A DNA stretch of 64,000 nucleotides from an uncultured Lachnospiraceae bacterium (GCA_947165025.1 CAMUYQ010000007.1:1-64000); one strand, 5' to 3'. Positions 35,806 to 44,592 are shown, counted from the first letter of the stretch. Made by a program: numbers and translations. The notes: generated from the letters alone by a model not told the origin.

Positions 35806-38300
35806 CAGAATGTATCCTTCAGTGTTCTTATCACGAGCTGCTGCTCAAGTTCATATCTGTTCTGGATCTCGGAAACGTTCGGATTCAGATAACGGATATC
35901 GCTCTTTTTAAGCCTTATCGTCTTCTCTCTCTTACTTGTTAAATGGAAGTAATTGTCAGAGAAGATCGCATCCGCCTGCATCAGATCAAGCTCAACAAAC
36001 GCCGCAAATCCGCCGCTCATCATACGGATAACGTACTCGTCGGCAAGTTCGATAACAGAGTATGATATCGATGATCCTTCGAGATTTAAGTACTTGTACT
36101 TAACGAATACATCGATCTCCGTCGACAGGATATTGCCGTCTTCATCAAAGAACTCACACTCGACGAACACGCTGTTTTCCATTCCCGCGATGAGCTCCGA
36201 GTAATCTATCTCGCACACCTTTGCCGCAGAGAAAGGCGCGATGTCGACTTCTCTCTCTTCTTCATGAAGAAGTCTGAACTCCATCGTCTGAAGCGATATC
36301 TTCACACGGATCGTTTCAAAATCACGTGTCTCATTTACGACATAAGGGCTGACGATATTGCCGTGACGCTCTATCGAACCAGCTATCTGCGCAAAGAATG
36401 TTCTTGAGAAATACTGCAGCGGTTTCCATCTTCCGAAGTAATCGATACTCGACCACGACGCACAGGGCCAGCTGTCGTTAAGCTGCCAGAAAAGCGTTCC
36501 CATCGTGCATCCGCGGTTTCTCCTCCAGTGCTCGACACCGTGCTTTATCGCAACCGCCTGAAGTATCTGCGTCAGATAGAGCAGGCTCTCGAAATCCTTC
36601 GGGAACAGGAAATTGTGAGACATATAATAGATGAGCTTTCCGTTCGCATCCGTATTCTTCTGATGGCTTTCCATAACCTTGGAAAAGACGTTTCTGTCGG
36701 CATCGGTAGTGAACGTGTTAACGGTCTTGATCGACGGGAATGACTGGAACCCGAACTCCGAAACAAAGCGCATCGTATGATTTTCGTATTCCTCGAAATC
36801 GGCAAGGCCGTGCCAAACATCCCAGAAATGGGCATCTCCTCTCGTCTCGTCAGACGGTTTGTCGAAGCGCCCTCCCGATGAAGGTGATGAAGGCCAGTAG
36901 AATGTCTGAGGTGCATCCTCTTTTGCGATCTGCGGCAGAATATCCTCGAACATGCGCAGGTAATCCTTGCGAAGCTCATCGGAATGCGCCCTGAACTCAG
37001 GCCACTCTACCCATGCGTTCTCCATCTCGTTGTTTCCGCATATAAGGCCGAGGCAGGCGTGATGGCGTATCCTGCGGATGTTGTCGTGCGCCTCCTGGGC
37101 TATGTCCTTCGAAAAATCATCCGTCAGGTCGTATATGTTGCATGCAAACATCAGGTCCTGCCAGACGATGAGACCGTATTCGTCGCAAAGGTCGTAGAAC
37201 GTGTCGGACGGGTAGTATCCGCCGCCCCAGACCCTTATCGTGTTGAAGTTACAATTAACGGCTGATTTTAACAGGTAATCGATCTTCTCTTTTGTAATGA
37301 AAGAATATATCGTGTCTTCCGGAATGTAGTTCGCGCCCATCGCAAAGATGCGCACGTTGTTGACCATGAAACAGAACTCGCGGCCGAATTCGTCCTTCTC
37401 CTGACTGACGCTCATCGTGCGAAGTCCGATCCTGTATGACTTGGAATCCCACTGGTTACCGTTCATGTCGAGAGCAAAGACACTGACCGTGTAAAGCGGC
37501 TGGTCTCCGAACCCATTAGGCCACCAGAGCTTAGGGTTGTCGATCTCCATTGAAAGCGTTACCGTATCGCTCGTAAGCGTCTCGGTGATCGCGGATACCT
37601 TTCCGTCGGGCGTTACAAGCTCGGCCTGGATGATGTAGTGATCCTTCCTGATCAGTTCCGTTCTGACATCGATATCGAGAGTTACCTTCTTCTTCTCATG
37701 TCTCTGGCTGATCAGAACATCATCGATGCGGATAAGGCTGTATCCGATAAGATCGATGCTGCGCCAGATACCGCAGTCGGGGATGTTTGCGCCCCAGTCC
37801 CATCCGAACATGCAGTGTGCCTTACGCAGATACTGGTTGCCCCTGCTGCAGCCCTGCGGCGTGTAATCGATCACCTTGTTCATCGACGGGTTGCGGTTTT
37901 CTATATAGTTGATCGGTGAGAGAAGCTCAATCATCACCGTGTTGATGCCCTGATGCAGAAGACGCTTTACATCAAAGTTATATGTCCTGTGCATGTTGGA
38001 TGTCTGGCCGACAAGCATGTTGTTGACATACACACGTGAAAGCGTATCTATTCCTTTACAGCAGAGAACTATCTTCTCCTGCTCGAACAATTCGGGAATG
38101 AGTTCGAACTCCGTCGAGAAAAAATAATCCCTTCTGAACAGTTCTCTTGCTTCTTCTTCATTAGTTCCGAAGAAAGGATCGTTTGTACGATGTCCGACAA
38201 GAAGAGCCGAAAGTACACTGCCCGGAACCTGCGCTTCGACAAACGCTTCCGAGCCCCTCTCGTTCATGACCCACTTGCCATTTAATGTCTGGAAAATCAT
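35805..38300 (-). CDS. GH2 beta-mannosidase
   Basis: An 831-residue cytoplasmic glycoside hydrolase of family 2 that removes terminal beta-mannose from mannan or N-glycan oligosaccharides. The order is sugar-binding domain (about 1-200, with YVNNMLVGQTSNMH), immunoglobulin-like domain, TIM barrel with the acid/base Glu in CGNNEMENAW (about 420) and nucleophile Glu in FVSEFGFQSFPS (about 530), then C-terminal beta domains. The early line GSVLSALLVGHRTNDPFFGTNE matches beta-mannosidases rather than beta-galactosidases or glucuronidases. No signal peptide, so the substrate must be imported. GAGG precedes the ATG. A strong promoter with a TAAT-ATTA inverted repeat near the start site suggests regulation. 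Confidence 0.88.
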   Translation of the reverse strand: MIFQTLNGKWVMNERGSEAFVEAQVPGSVLSALLVGHRTNDPFFGTNEEEARELFRRDYFFSTEFELIPELFEQEKIVLCCKGIDTLSRVYVNNMLVGQTSNMHRTYNFDVKRLLHQGINTVMIELLSPINYIENRNPSMNKVIDYTPQGCSRGNQYLRKAHCMFGWDWGANIPDCGIWRSIDLIGYSLIRIDDVLISQRHEKKKVTLDIDVRTELIRKDHYIIQAELVTPDGKVSAITETLTSDTVTLSMEIDNPKLWWPNGFGDQPLYTVSVFALDMNGNQWDSKSYRIGLRTMSVSQEKDEFGREFCFMVNNVRIFAMGANYIPEDTIYSFITKEKIDYLLKSAVNCNFNTIRVWGGGYYPSDTFYDLCDEYGLIVWQDLMFACNIYDLTDDFSKDIAQEAHDNIRRIRHHACLGLICGNNEMENAWVEWPEFRAHSDELRKDYLRMFEDILPQIAKEDAPQTFYWPSSPSSGGRFDKPSDETRGDAHFWDVWHGLADFEEYENHTMRFVSEFGFQSFPSIKTVNTFTTDADRNVFSKVMESHQKNTDANGKLIYYMSHNFLFPKDFESLLYLTQILQAVAIKHGVEHWRRNRGCTMGTLFWQLNDSWPCASWSSIDYFGRWKPLQYFSRTFFAQIAGSIERHGNIVSPYVVNETRDFETIRVKISLQTMEFRLLHEEEREVDIAPFSAAKVCEIDYSELIAGMENSVFVECEFFDEDGNILSTEIDVFVKYKYLNLEGSSISYSVIELADEYVIRMMSGGFAAFVELDLMQADAIFSDNYFHLTSKREKTIRLKKSDIRYLNPNVSEIQNRYELEQQLVIRTLKDTF

Positions 38301-38383
38301 TCAATTACCTCAAACAATGATGTTACTGTTATTCTTTGGGGAAAATTAATAAAAGAACCGAAGTGTAGAAACTGCACTTGATA

Positions 38384-38426
38384 ATAATACTAGGATTACT
38401 ATATATAAGAACTTCTTTTTTGTCAA
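38384..38426 (-). promoter_or_regulatory. Promoter and possible operator for beta-mannosidase
   Basis: TTGACA (38421-38426) and TATAGT (38398-38403) on the minus strand with a 17-base spacer. Overlapping the -10 end and start site is an inverted repeat TAAT-CCTAGT-ATTA, a candidate operator for a sugar-responsive repressor. Confidence 0.65.
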
Positions 38427-38453
38427 TACAGCATATTATGATAAATACAGTAA

Positions 38454-38483
38454 TGACCCCCGCGTTTGCGCGGAGGCCATTTT
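38454..38483. terminator. GC-rich hairpin after the permease gene
   Basis: TGACCCCCGCG and CGCGGAGGCCA (38454-38464, 38469-38479) form an 11-base stem with two mismatched positions and a TTTG loop. It lies about 25 bases after the permease stop; T-runs are weak on the minus strand and better on the plus strand. Confidence 0.55.
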
Positions 38484-38506
38484 GAAAGTCAATCCGGAAT
38501 CCTGCT

Positions 38507-39874
38507 TTATTCTTCTTCGCTCTCGGGAGCGTTCTTCAGAAGGATGTTTGCAAGGATACCAAGGATAAGGGCACATGCAACGCTGGTGATCGTAACGGAA
38601 CCGAAGTTGAGTGTCAGTCCGCCGATACCTGCGATAAGGATGACCGAAACAACGAACAGGTTCTTGTTCTTGTTAAGGTCAACGTTCTGGACCATCTTAA
38701 GTCCGGAAACTGCGATGAATCCGTAAAGAGCCATACATACACCACCCATTACACATGAAGGGATCGAATTAACGAACGCGATGAAGGGTGATATGAATGA
38801 GATTATGATCGCACCGAATGCAGCGGCGATGATCGTGTAAACCGAAGCGTTCTTCGTGATAGCAACACATCCGATCGACTCACCGTATGTGGTGTTCGGG
38901 CAGCCGCCGAAGAATGCACCTACCATGGAGCCGACTCCGTCACCGAGAAGTGTTCTGTGAAGACCGGGCTCCTTGAGAAGATCTCTCTCGATGATCGATG
39001 AAATGTTCTTGTGATCGGCGATATGCTCCGCAAATACTACGAATGCTACCGGAACGTATGCAGCAAAGATAGTTCCGATGTATGTTCCGGACAGCTCACC
39101 GAATCCGCCGAGTGCAGTCACAAACGTGAATGACGGAAGTGCGAAGAATGTCGACAGTCCGACACCGTTCTCGATAAGAGCCGAGAATGAATCGAAGCTT
39201 AACAGCTTGATCGAATCGTTGCCCGTTGCATTTCCTATAAGAGTCATGATAAGGCAGAATGCATATCCTGCGAGAATACCGTATATGAAAGGAATGAGTC
39301 TTCCGCTCTTCTTGCCGTATGCGCTGCATACCATTGTAACACCGAGTGTAACAAGGCCACCGAGAAGTGCTGCGATCGGGCTTGCAACGGCAACTCCGTC
39401 AACCTTGACACCGCCTGTTGTGATATCGCCTACCGCATTTCCTGCAAGTGACAGTCCGATGATCGCAACCGTAGGTCCGATGACAACTGCGGGCATGAGC
39501 TTGTTGATCCAGTCAACACCTACAGCATTAACGATAAGAGCGATGACAACATACACAAGACCTGCAAAGATCGCACCGATGATCATTCCGAGATATCCGA
39601 GTGACATCGATACACCGCCTGCAAATGCGGCACACATGCTACCGATGAACGCGAATGACGAGCCCAGGAACACGGGGCTCTTCTTCTGCGTGAACAGTAC
39701 ATAGATCAGAGTACCGCAGCCTGCACCAAAAAGCGCTGCCGCAGGGCTCATGTCATTTCCGATGATGATCGGAACGACGAGTGTTGCGGTCATGATGGCC
39801 AGAAGCTGCTGAAGCGCAAATACGATCAACGGTCCGGTCTTGACCTTGTCTTCCACCTGGTAGATCAGTTTCAT
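38507..39874 (-). CDS. Uracil/xanthine permease family transporter
   Basis: A 455-residue nucleobase:cation symporter (NCS2 family) with about fourteen hydrophobic segments. The family lines are GSSFAFIG (about residue 70), PAVVIGPTVAIIGLSLA (about 130), VFAEHIADHK (about 265, with the conserved Glu for substrate binding) and GCPNTTYGESIG (about 315). The last two are the NCS2 signature. UraA/PyrP-like uracil transport is most likely, but xanthine or other bases are possible. ATG at 39874 follows AAGGAGG by 5 bases; an upstream in-frame start is rejected. A hairpin in the leader may regulate it. Confidence 0.85.
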   Translation of the reverse strand: MKLIYQVEDKVKTGPLIVFALQQLLAIMTATLVVPIIIGNDMSPAAALFGAGCGTLIYVLFTQKKSPVFLGSSFAFIGSMCAAFAGGVSMSLGYLGMIIGAIFAGLVYVVIALIVNAVGVDWINKLMPAVVIGPTVAIIGLSLAGNAVGDITTGGVKVDGVAVASPIAALLGGLVTLGVTMVCSAYGKKSGRLIPFIYGILAGYAFCLIMTLIGNATGNDSIKLLSFDSFSALIENGVGLSTFFALPSFTFVTALGGFGELSGTYIGTIFAAYVPVAFVVFAEHIADHKNISSIIERDLLKEPGLHRTLLGDGVGSMVGAFFGGCPNTTYGESIGCVAITKNASVYTIIAAAFGAIIISFISPFIAFVNSIPSCVMGGVCMALYGFIAVSGLKMVQNVDLNKNKNLFVVSVILIAGIGGLTLNFGSVTITSVACALILGILANILLKNAPESEEE

Positions 39875-39907
39875 AACATCCTCCTTAAACAACCAAATAT
39901 ACTACAT

Positions 39908-39946
39908 CTTGTGCTTTTACAGGCAAAAATCATATAAACGCACAAG
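39908..39946 (-). promoter_or_regulatory. Leader stem-loop of the permease mRNA
   Basis: CTTGTGC and GCACAAG (39908-39914 and 39940-39946) are perfect inverted repeats in the roughly 75-base leader. No purine riboswitch or PyrR-site consensus was recognised. Confidence 0.45.
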
Positions 39947-39956
39947 TTCTTGATAG

Positions 39957-39985
39957 ATAATAACACTAAAGTCCTGTGGTGTAAA
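39957..39985 (-). promoter_or_regulatory. Promoter for the permease gene
   Basis: TTTACA (39980-39985) and TATTAT (39957-39962) on the minus strand with a 17-base spacer and a TG extension before the -10 box. Confidence 0.6.
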
Positions 39986-40037
39986 CTCATATTTTGTCGG
40001 ATAAACAGACAAATTTGTTCCACTGAAAATATGCAAA

Positions 40038-40046
40038 TGTTATAAT
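40038..40046 (+). promoter_or_regulatory. Extended -10 promoter for rsmF-like gene, predicts a leaderless mRNA
   Basis: TGTTATAAT at 40038-40046 is a full extended -10 box. The ATG begins 7 bases later at 40054, so the transcript would start at or next to the start codon. No ribosome binding site is present. Confidence 0.6.
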
Positions 40047-40053
40047 CTTTATC

Positions 40054-41418
40054 ATGGAAATATCATTACCGCAACAATTTACAGACAGAATGCGCGAAAT
40101 GCTCGGCTCAGATCACGAAGCGTTTATCGACTGCTATGAAAAGCCTCCCGTTAAGAGCTTCAGGCTCAACAGGCGGAAGGTTTTGCCTGTCGACTACGCA
40201 CGTATGGGAAGGATCCTTGCTGAGAACAATGCGCCTGAAGAAGTGAGCTTCTGGCAGGGTGCGTACTATTATGACGATGCACGTCCCGGCAGCTCACCGT
40301 ACCACGAGGCCGGAATCTGCTACGTACAGGAGGCTTCCGCGATGTATCCGGTAACGCTTCTTGATGTGGACGACAGCGGGATGAAGGTGCTCGATCTGTG
40401 TGCCGCCCCGGGCGGAAAATCATCCCAGATCGCAGAACTTATGAACGGCAGCGGACTTCTTGTTTCAAACGAGATCATCCCGTCAAGAGCATCGATCCTG
40501 TCCGAAAACATGGAGCGGATGGGAGTCGAAAATGCACTTGTGATAAGTTCCGACCCGAAGGATCTGATCGGCAGATTCCCCGTATTCTTCGACAGGATAC
40601 TGGTCGACGCGCCATGCTCGGGCGAGGGAATGTTCCGAAGAAATCCGGAAGCGATCAGTGAATGGAGCCCACAGAACGTGACTATGTGCGCCGGGCGTCA
40701 GGACATGATACTTGACTGTGCCGCAGCAATGCTCGCTCCCGGTGGCAGGATCGTCTACAGCACATGCACCTTCTCAAACGAAGAAGACGAAGGAAGCATT
40801 GAGCGTTTCCTTTCGCGCCACAGCGACTTTTCGATATGCGACGGCCCGCACAGACTGTTCCCCCACACATTTAAAGGCGAGGGACACTTTGCGTGCGCGC
40901 TGGAACATAAAGGAGCGGGGAACCGCAACGGGGTAACGGTTCCGCGATACGCTTCCGTATCACAGAACCGTCCCCCTTTTTCGCTCTCAAATGCACTCCT
41001 GAGCAGTTTCCTCGACGAAACAATAGCCAAAAACGGCCGGTTTTACGATAAACTTACAACCGGCTCCGACCGCCTGCTCGGGTTCGGCGACAGCATCTAC
41101 CTTGCACCTGAACATATGCCTGATATAAAAGGATTGAAAGTACTTCGTGCCGGGATCAAGCTCGGCACGTTCAAGAAGAACAGATTTGAGCCCGACCATG
41201 CCCTGTCGCATGTACTTGGATGCGATGATGTGTGTAGTTATGTAAACCTGTACGGGGATTCAAATGAAGTGCGCCAATACCTTTCCGGCATGACGCTTAA
41301 CTGTGACCGCGATATGAAAGGCTGGTGCCTTGTCTGCGTTGACGGCTTCCCGCTCGGATGGGGCAAAGCCGCCGGCAAAGTTGTGAAGAACCACTATCCG
41401 CGGGGACTCAGAAAGTAG
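40054..41418 (+). CDS. RsmF/YebU-like rRNA (cytosine-5)-methyltransferase with an in-frame REP-like insert
   Basis: A 454-residue AdoMet-dependent methyltransferase of the NOL1/NOP2/Sun family that methylates cytosines in rRNA. The AdoMet motif is VLDLCAAPGGKSSQ (about 111-124); the two catalytic cysteines are in VDAPCSGEGMF (about 188) and YSTCTFSNEEDEG (about 237). A C-terminal RNA-binding part (about 330-454) ends in LGWGKAAGKVVKNHYPRGLR, typical of RsmF-like proteins. Residues about 290-312 (GNRNGVTVPRYASVSQNRPP) are encoded by a REP-like palindrome and look like an insertion in a variable loop. The gene lacks a Shine-Dalgarno sequence and is probably leaderless. Confidence 0.88.
   Translation: MEISLPQQFTDRMREMLGSDHEAFIDCYEKPPVKSFRLNRRKVLPVDYARMGRILAENNAPEEVSFWQGAYYYDDARPGSSPYHEAGICYVQEASAMYPVTLLDVDDSGMKVLDLCAAPGGKSSQIAELMNGSGLLVSNEIIPSRASILSENMERMGVENALVISSDPKDLIGRFPVFFDRILVDAPCSGEGMFRRNPEAISEWSPQNVTMCAGRQDMILDCAAAMLAPGGRIVYSTCTFSNEEDEGSIERFLSRHSDFSICDGPHRLFPHTFKGEGHFACALEHKGAGNRNGVTVPRYASVSQNRPPFSLSNALLSSFLDETIAKNGRFYDKLTTGSDRLLGFGDSIYLAPEHMPDIKGLKVLRAGIKLGTFKKNRFEPDHALSHVLGCDDVCSYVNLYGDSNEVRQYLSGMTLNCDRDMKGWCLVCVDGFPLGWGKAAGKVVKNHYPRGLRK
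40917..40976 (+). repeat. REP-like palindrome inside the rsmF-like coding sequence
   Basis: CGGTTC (40937-40942) and GAACCG (40965-40970) enclose a second stem GATACG-CTTC-CGTATC (40946-40961); flanks are rich in G on the left and CCCCC on the right (CAGAACCGTCCCCC). GGGGACGGTTCTG-type palindromes are a recurrent REP family in Clostridia. It is read through in frame with no stop. Confidence 0.7.
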
Positions 41419-41420
41419 GT

Positions 41421-41436
41421 GCAGAACCGTCCCCCC
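41421..41436 (+). repeat. Half REP-like sequence just after the rsmF-like stop
   Basis: GCAGAACCGTCCCCCC repeats the right end of the internal palindrome (14 identical bases, CAGAACCGTCCCCC, at 40963-40976 and 41422-41435). No matching left half is seen, so it looks like a remnant. Confidence 0.55.
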
Positions 41437-41443
41437 GTTTAAT

Positions 41444-42196
41444 TTAAGACTGCGTATACGGTCCGTCTGCCGGATACCCTCCGGCGAGCTTCTGTATCGC
41501 GCGCGGGATCGCATCCTTTGATTCTTTCCAGTCTTTATCTTTATTCTCGTACTTGAACTTCTCAACGAACCAGTCTATATCTTCCTGTATCCTGTCAAGA
41601 TTCCTCTCCTGAACTTCAAAAAGTGTCTTTGTGAACTGTTCGAGCTTATCTTTTTTGAGATACCCGGGTGCGAGATCGATGAGCTCTTTCATATGTGGAA
41701 GGCAGAAGCCCTTGCCCTCTGTGATTTTCGCCGCAAAGGCGTCATCACTCTCATACAGATAAAAAAAAGTCGCGATGTACCGCCTGTATGTATCGCGGTA
41801 GTAATCGCAGACAAAACATTTATCCTCAAGATCCCCTATATATTTTCCGACGTTTGACGAGCTTTGTGCGCTGCCCTTTGAAAACAGAGATGAATGCGCA
41901 GGTCTGTATGAAGACATCTCCTTCTTCAGTCCTGCGGCAGCTTTTCTGATATGACTCGACAGGATGAGCGCATTTCCGAGAGAATTGCCGTAATCAAACA
42001 TCATCTGAAAATGTCTGCGGCAGAATCCCGCCTTATCGGTCATCTCCCTTATATCGCTTTCCATGTATGATGCGCACGGACCTATGACATAGTCTATCGC
42101 GTCCCTTTCAAGAGAACGCTCCGCGTTGCATATCGGGCATTCATCCCCTGCCGATACCGCATCATTTACCGGTATCGTGTAAAGTTTTTCCTTCAT
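41444..42196 (-). CDS. DUF6062 family protein
   Basis: A 250-residue soluble protein. The start MKEKLYTIPVNDAVSAGDEC, the cysteine pairs in CPICNAERSLERDA and FCRRHFQMMFDYGNSLGNAL, and later CFVCDYY and GFCLPHM give a regular set of Cys and His residues that could bind zinc. This matches the clostridial DUF6062 family, function unknown. It overlaps the TetR regulator gene by 4 bases (ATGA) and so belongs to its operon. GGGGAA precedes the ATG. Confidence 0.72.
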   Translation of the reverse strand: MKEKLYTIPVNDAVSAGDECPICNAERSLERDAIDYVIGPCASYMESDIREMTDKAGFCRRHFQMMFDYGNSLGNALILSSHIRKAAAGLKKEMSSYRPAHSSLFSKGSAQSSSNVGKYIGDLEDKCFVCDYYRDTYRRYIATFFYLYESDDAFAAKITEGKGFCLPHMKELIDLAPGYLKKDKLEQFTKTLFEVQERNLDRIQEDIDWFVEKFKYENKDKDWKESKDAIPRAIQKLAGGYPADGPYTQS

Positions 42197-43107
42197 CGGT
42201 CTTCCCCGGTCAGTGATTCAAGCGTGGAAATGTTCTTCTCGGCTTCCTTTATGATATCGTCAAACGATTCGGGCGCGCCTTCTTCTCTGACTGTTGCAGT
42301 CTCGTCATCATCGTCACCGGATCCTGCCTTGTTGCCTTCAGATGCGTCTTCTTCGCTCTCCTCTTCCTCATCGGACTCAACAAGCGGCTGCTTTCCTGCG
42401 ATCAGTCTTTCCTCAAACGTCATGTCGAGCTTCATCTCTTTCATGACTGTCTCATTGCGCTCGTTGACCTCTTCTCTTGCAACGCTGACCTTCTTATCCG
42501 ATTCACTCGCATAGAAATGATCACGTAGAAGCGTCAGATATGCGGAGTACTCTTCATAAAGCGAGTCCGCATCCGGATCATCGGCCCTGAAGTTCTCATC
42601 AAGGAATCCGTCACACACCCAGTTGATCACGTCGATTATCCTCGACAGCTGTCCGGGATTAACAAGCTTTTTGCCGTCTATCTGATCGTATATCTTCTTA
42701 TACGTTCTCTCCATTTCGGTAACGCAGTCGCCGATCGCCGACAGCGCCTCGGGATCATCCTCATGCCTGATGCTCCTTAAGAACCTGTGCATGAACGGAT
42801 AATTCTTCATAACACGAACACGCCCCTGGCTGACCTGGCTCATGAGTTCGAAACAGTCCTTCTCACTCTTCTTTACCGTTCTGGTCAGTTCAAGCGTCAT
42901 GTACTTTGTGCTGTAGTCACATATAAAATCATACAGCCCCTGTTTACTTGTAAAATAGTGGAATAACAGGCCTTTCGAGATACCTGCTTCTTTGACTATC
43001 ACGTCTGTGCTCGCATCTTTATAGCCTTTCAACGCAAACGTCTTGAGAGCCGCATTTATGATGGCGTCCTGTTTATCCTTCTTAACATCGAAAAATTTAG
43101 AATTCAT
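42193..43107 (-). CDS. TetR family regulator with an acidic C-terminal tail
   Basis: A 304-residue regulator. The DNA-binding part has INAALKTFALKGYKDASTDV and EAGISKGLLFHYFTSKQGLY (about residues 14-55). The ligand domain continues to about 205. The final 100 residues are unusual: a long acidic, low-complexity stretch (ESDEEEESEEDASEGNK, GDDDDETATV), absent from standard TetR proteins of about 200 residues. The ATG at 43107 follows GGGGAGG by 5 bases. A perfect inverted repeat GTTTGAC-N7-GTCAAAC sits between the promoter and the gene, so autoregulation is likely. The neighbouring divergent Trk/Ktr genes may be in its regulon. Confidence 0.85.
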   Translation of the reverse strand: MNSKFFDVKKDKQDAIINAALKTFALKGYKDASTDVIVKEAGISKGLLFHYFTSKQGLYDFICDYSTKYMTLELTRTVKKSEKDCFELMSQVSQGRVRVMKNYPFMHRFLRSIRHEDDPEALSAIGDCVTEMERTYKKIYDQIDGKKLVNPGQLSRIIDVINWVCDGFLDENFRADDPDADSLYEEYSAYLTLLRDHFYASESDKKVSVAREEVNERNETVMKEMKLDMTFEERLIAGKQPLVESDEEEESEEDASEGNKAGSGDDDDETATVREEGAPESFDDIIKEAEKNISTLESLTGEDR

Positions 43108-43120
43108 AGTATCCTCCCCG

Positions 43121-43141
43121 GTTTGACCACCAAAGTCAAAC
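43121..43141. promoter_or_regulatory. Candidate TetR operator
   Basis: GTTTGAC (43121-43127) and GTCAAAC (43135-43141) are perfect 7-base arms with a 7-base spacer, next to the -10 box (43144-43149) of the TetR gene, where bound protein would block transcription. Confidence 0.65.
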
Positions 43142-43143
43142 AC

Positions 43144-43172
43144 ATCGTATCACACGTTATGTTAACTGTCAA
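43144..43172 (-). promoter_or_regulatory. Promoter for the TetR-DUF6062 operon
   Basis: TTGACA (43167-43172) and TACGAT (43144-43149) on the minus strand with a 17-base spacer. Confidence 0.7.
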
Positions 43173-43212
43173 GCATTGACGAAAACATATAAAGAGGAGT
43201 AAACTTTGTGGC

Positions 43213-44592
43213 ATGGAAAGATCAGGTTTCGGAAAGATAAAACTGTCCCCGGTTCAGATAATACCTGCGAGTTTTCTGCTCGCGATACTGACCGGTGCGC
43301 TCCTTCTGATGCTGCCTGTATCGTCATCAGACGGACAGGTGACCGATTTTGTGACTGCGCTGTTTACATCGACAACTTCCATATGTGTAACAGGGCTTGT
43401 TGTAGTTGATACATATGCGCACTGGAGCCTTTTCGGACAGTTTATAATCCTTATTCTCATACAGGCCGGCGGCCTCGGCATGATCGCGATCGCTTCATCG
43501 ATAATGCTACTGATGCGCCGGAAATTCTCTCTTACGGACAGGATGCTCCTTCGCGATGCGTTCAACCTCAACTCAAACACAAAGCTTTTAACATTCCTTA
43601 TAAAGGTTCTTAAAGGAACATTTGCGATAGAAGCTATCGGTGCGCTTCTCTACTCGATCAGGTTCATCCCGGAATTCGGCGCAGCAAAAGGCCTGTGGTA
43701 TTCCGTCTTCAATGCCGTTTCGGCATTCTGCAATGCCGGTATCGATGTCATAGGTCCGAACAGCCTTGAAAACTATGCCGAAAGCCCGCTGATCCTCGGA
43801 GTTACATCGCTTCTCATAATATTCGGTGGAATAGGCTTCGTTGTATGGTTCGACGTATGGGAGCGGGTGAGTGAAGGAGTGCGCAAACGATTTTCGCCCC
43901 TGACCGTGGCAAAAAGGCTGTCAGAGCACTCGAAGCTCGTCATCGCATTCACGCTCGCACTCATATTGGGTGGGGCGCTGCTGTTCTTCGCGTTTGAATA
44001 CCGCAACCCCGAAACGATAGGTACAATGGGTCTTGGCGGCAAGATAATGAATGCTCTCTTCGAATCGGTAACGATGAGGACCGCCGGATTTGCGACATTT
44101 GCACAGGAAAAAATGACCGTCGCGTCGTGCATCATCGCATATGTCCTGATGTTCATCGGCGGCTCACCGATCGGTACGGCCGGCGGCGTGAAGACCACGA
44201 CATTCTTTTTCCTCATAATGAACCTGCGCTCGTACCTCAGGGACGAGAACGACAAAGTGCTGTTCAACCGCCGTGTTTCCGAGGAATCAATGCGAAAATC
44301 ATCCGCGGTCGTTTTCGTCAGCGCCGCAACGATACTGACGCTCACGATCCTTCTGTATCTGTTCAATCCCGCGCATCTCGAGGATCTGCTTTTTGAGATC
44401 TTCAGCGCATGCGGAACCGTCGGACTGACACGCTCGCTTACTCCGAATCTTGATACGGCGGGCAGGATCATAGTCATAATCGCGATGTACCTCGGAAGGA
44501 TAGGGCCGATATCGCTCGTCGCGCTGTTCTCGAAAAAGGGCGCGGATTCAAACAGGAAACGTTATTCGGATGGGGTATTTTACGTAGGATAA
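43213..44592 (+). CDS. ktrB: Trk/Ktr potassium uptake membrane subunit
   Basis: A 459-residue K+ translocating subunit of the TrkH/KtrB family. Four pore repeats are visible, with filter-like lines TTSICVTGLVVVDT (first), NAVSAFCNAGIDV (second), SVTMRTAGFATF (third) and SACGTVGLTRSL (fourth), each with the conserved Gly. Ktr-type proteins have about eight membrane helices and about 450 residues, as here. The AGAGGAG site is about 13 bases before the ATG, slightly far. It forms an operon with the regulatory subunit at 44620. The choice between Ktr (Na-dependent) and Trk is not certain. Confidence 0.9.
   Translation: MERSGFGKIKLSPVQIIPASFLLAILTGALLLMLPVSSSDGQVTDFVTALFTSTTSICVTGLVVVDTYAHWSLFGQFIILILIQAGGLGMIAIASSIMLLMRRKFSLTDRMLLRDAFNLNSNTKLLTFLIKVLKGTFAIEAIGALLYSIRFIPEFGAAKGLWYSVFNAVSAFCNAGIDVIGPNSLENYAESPLILGVTSLLIIFGGIGFVVWFDVWERVSEGVRKRFSPLTVAKRLSEHSKLVIAFTLALILGGALLFFAFEYRNPETIGTMGLGGKIMNALFESVTMRTAGFATFAQEKMTVASCIIAYVLMFIGGSPIGTAGGVKTTTFFFLIMNLRSYLRDENDKVLFNRRVSEESMRKSSAVVFVSAATILTLTILLYLFNPAHLEDLLFEIFSACGTVGLTRSLTPNLDTAGRIIVIIAMYLGRIGPISLVALFSKKGADSNRKRYSDGVFYVG

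Noticed and set aside
39875-40053. A purine riboswitch or PyrR attenuator before the permease.
   Set aside because: No matching conserved blocks were seen; only a simple 7-base stem is present in the leader.
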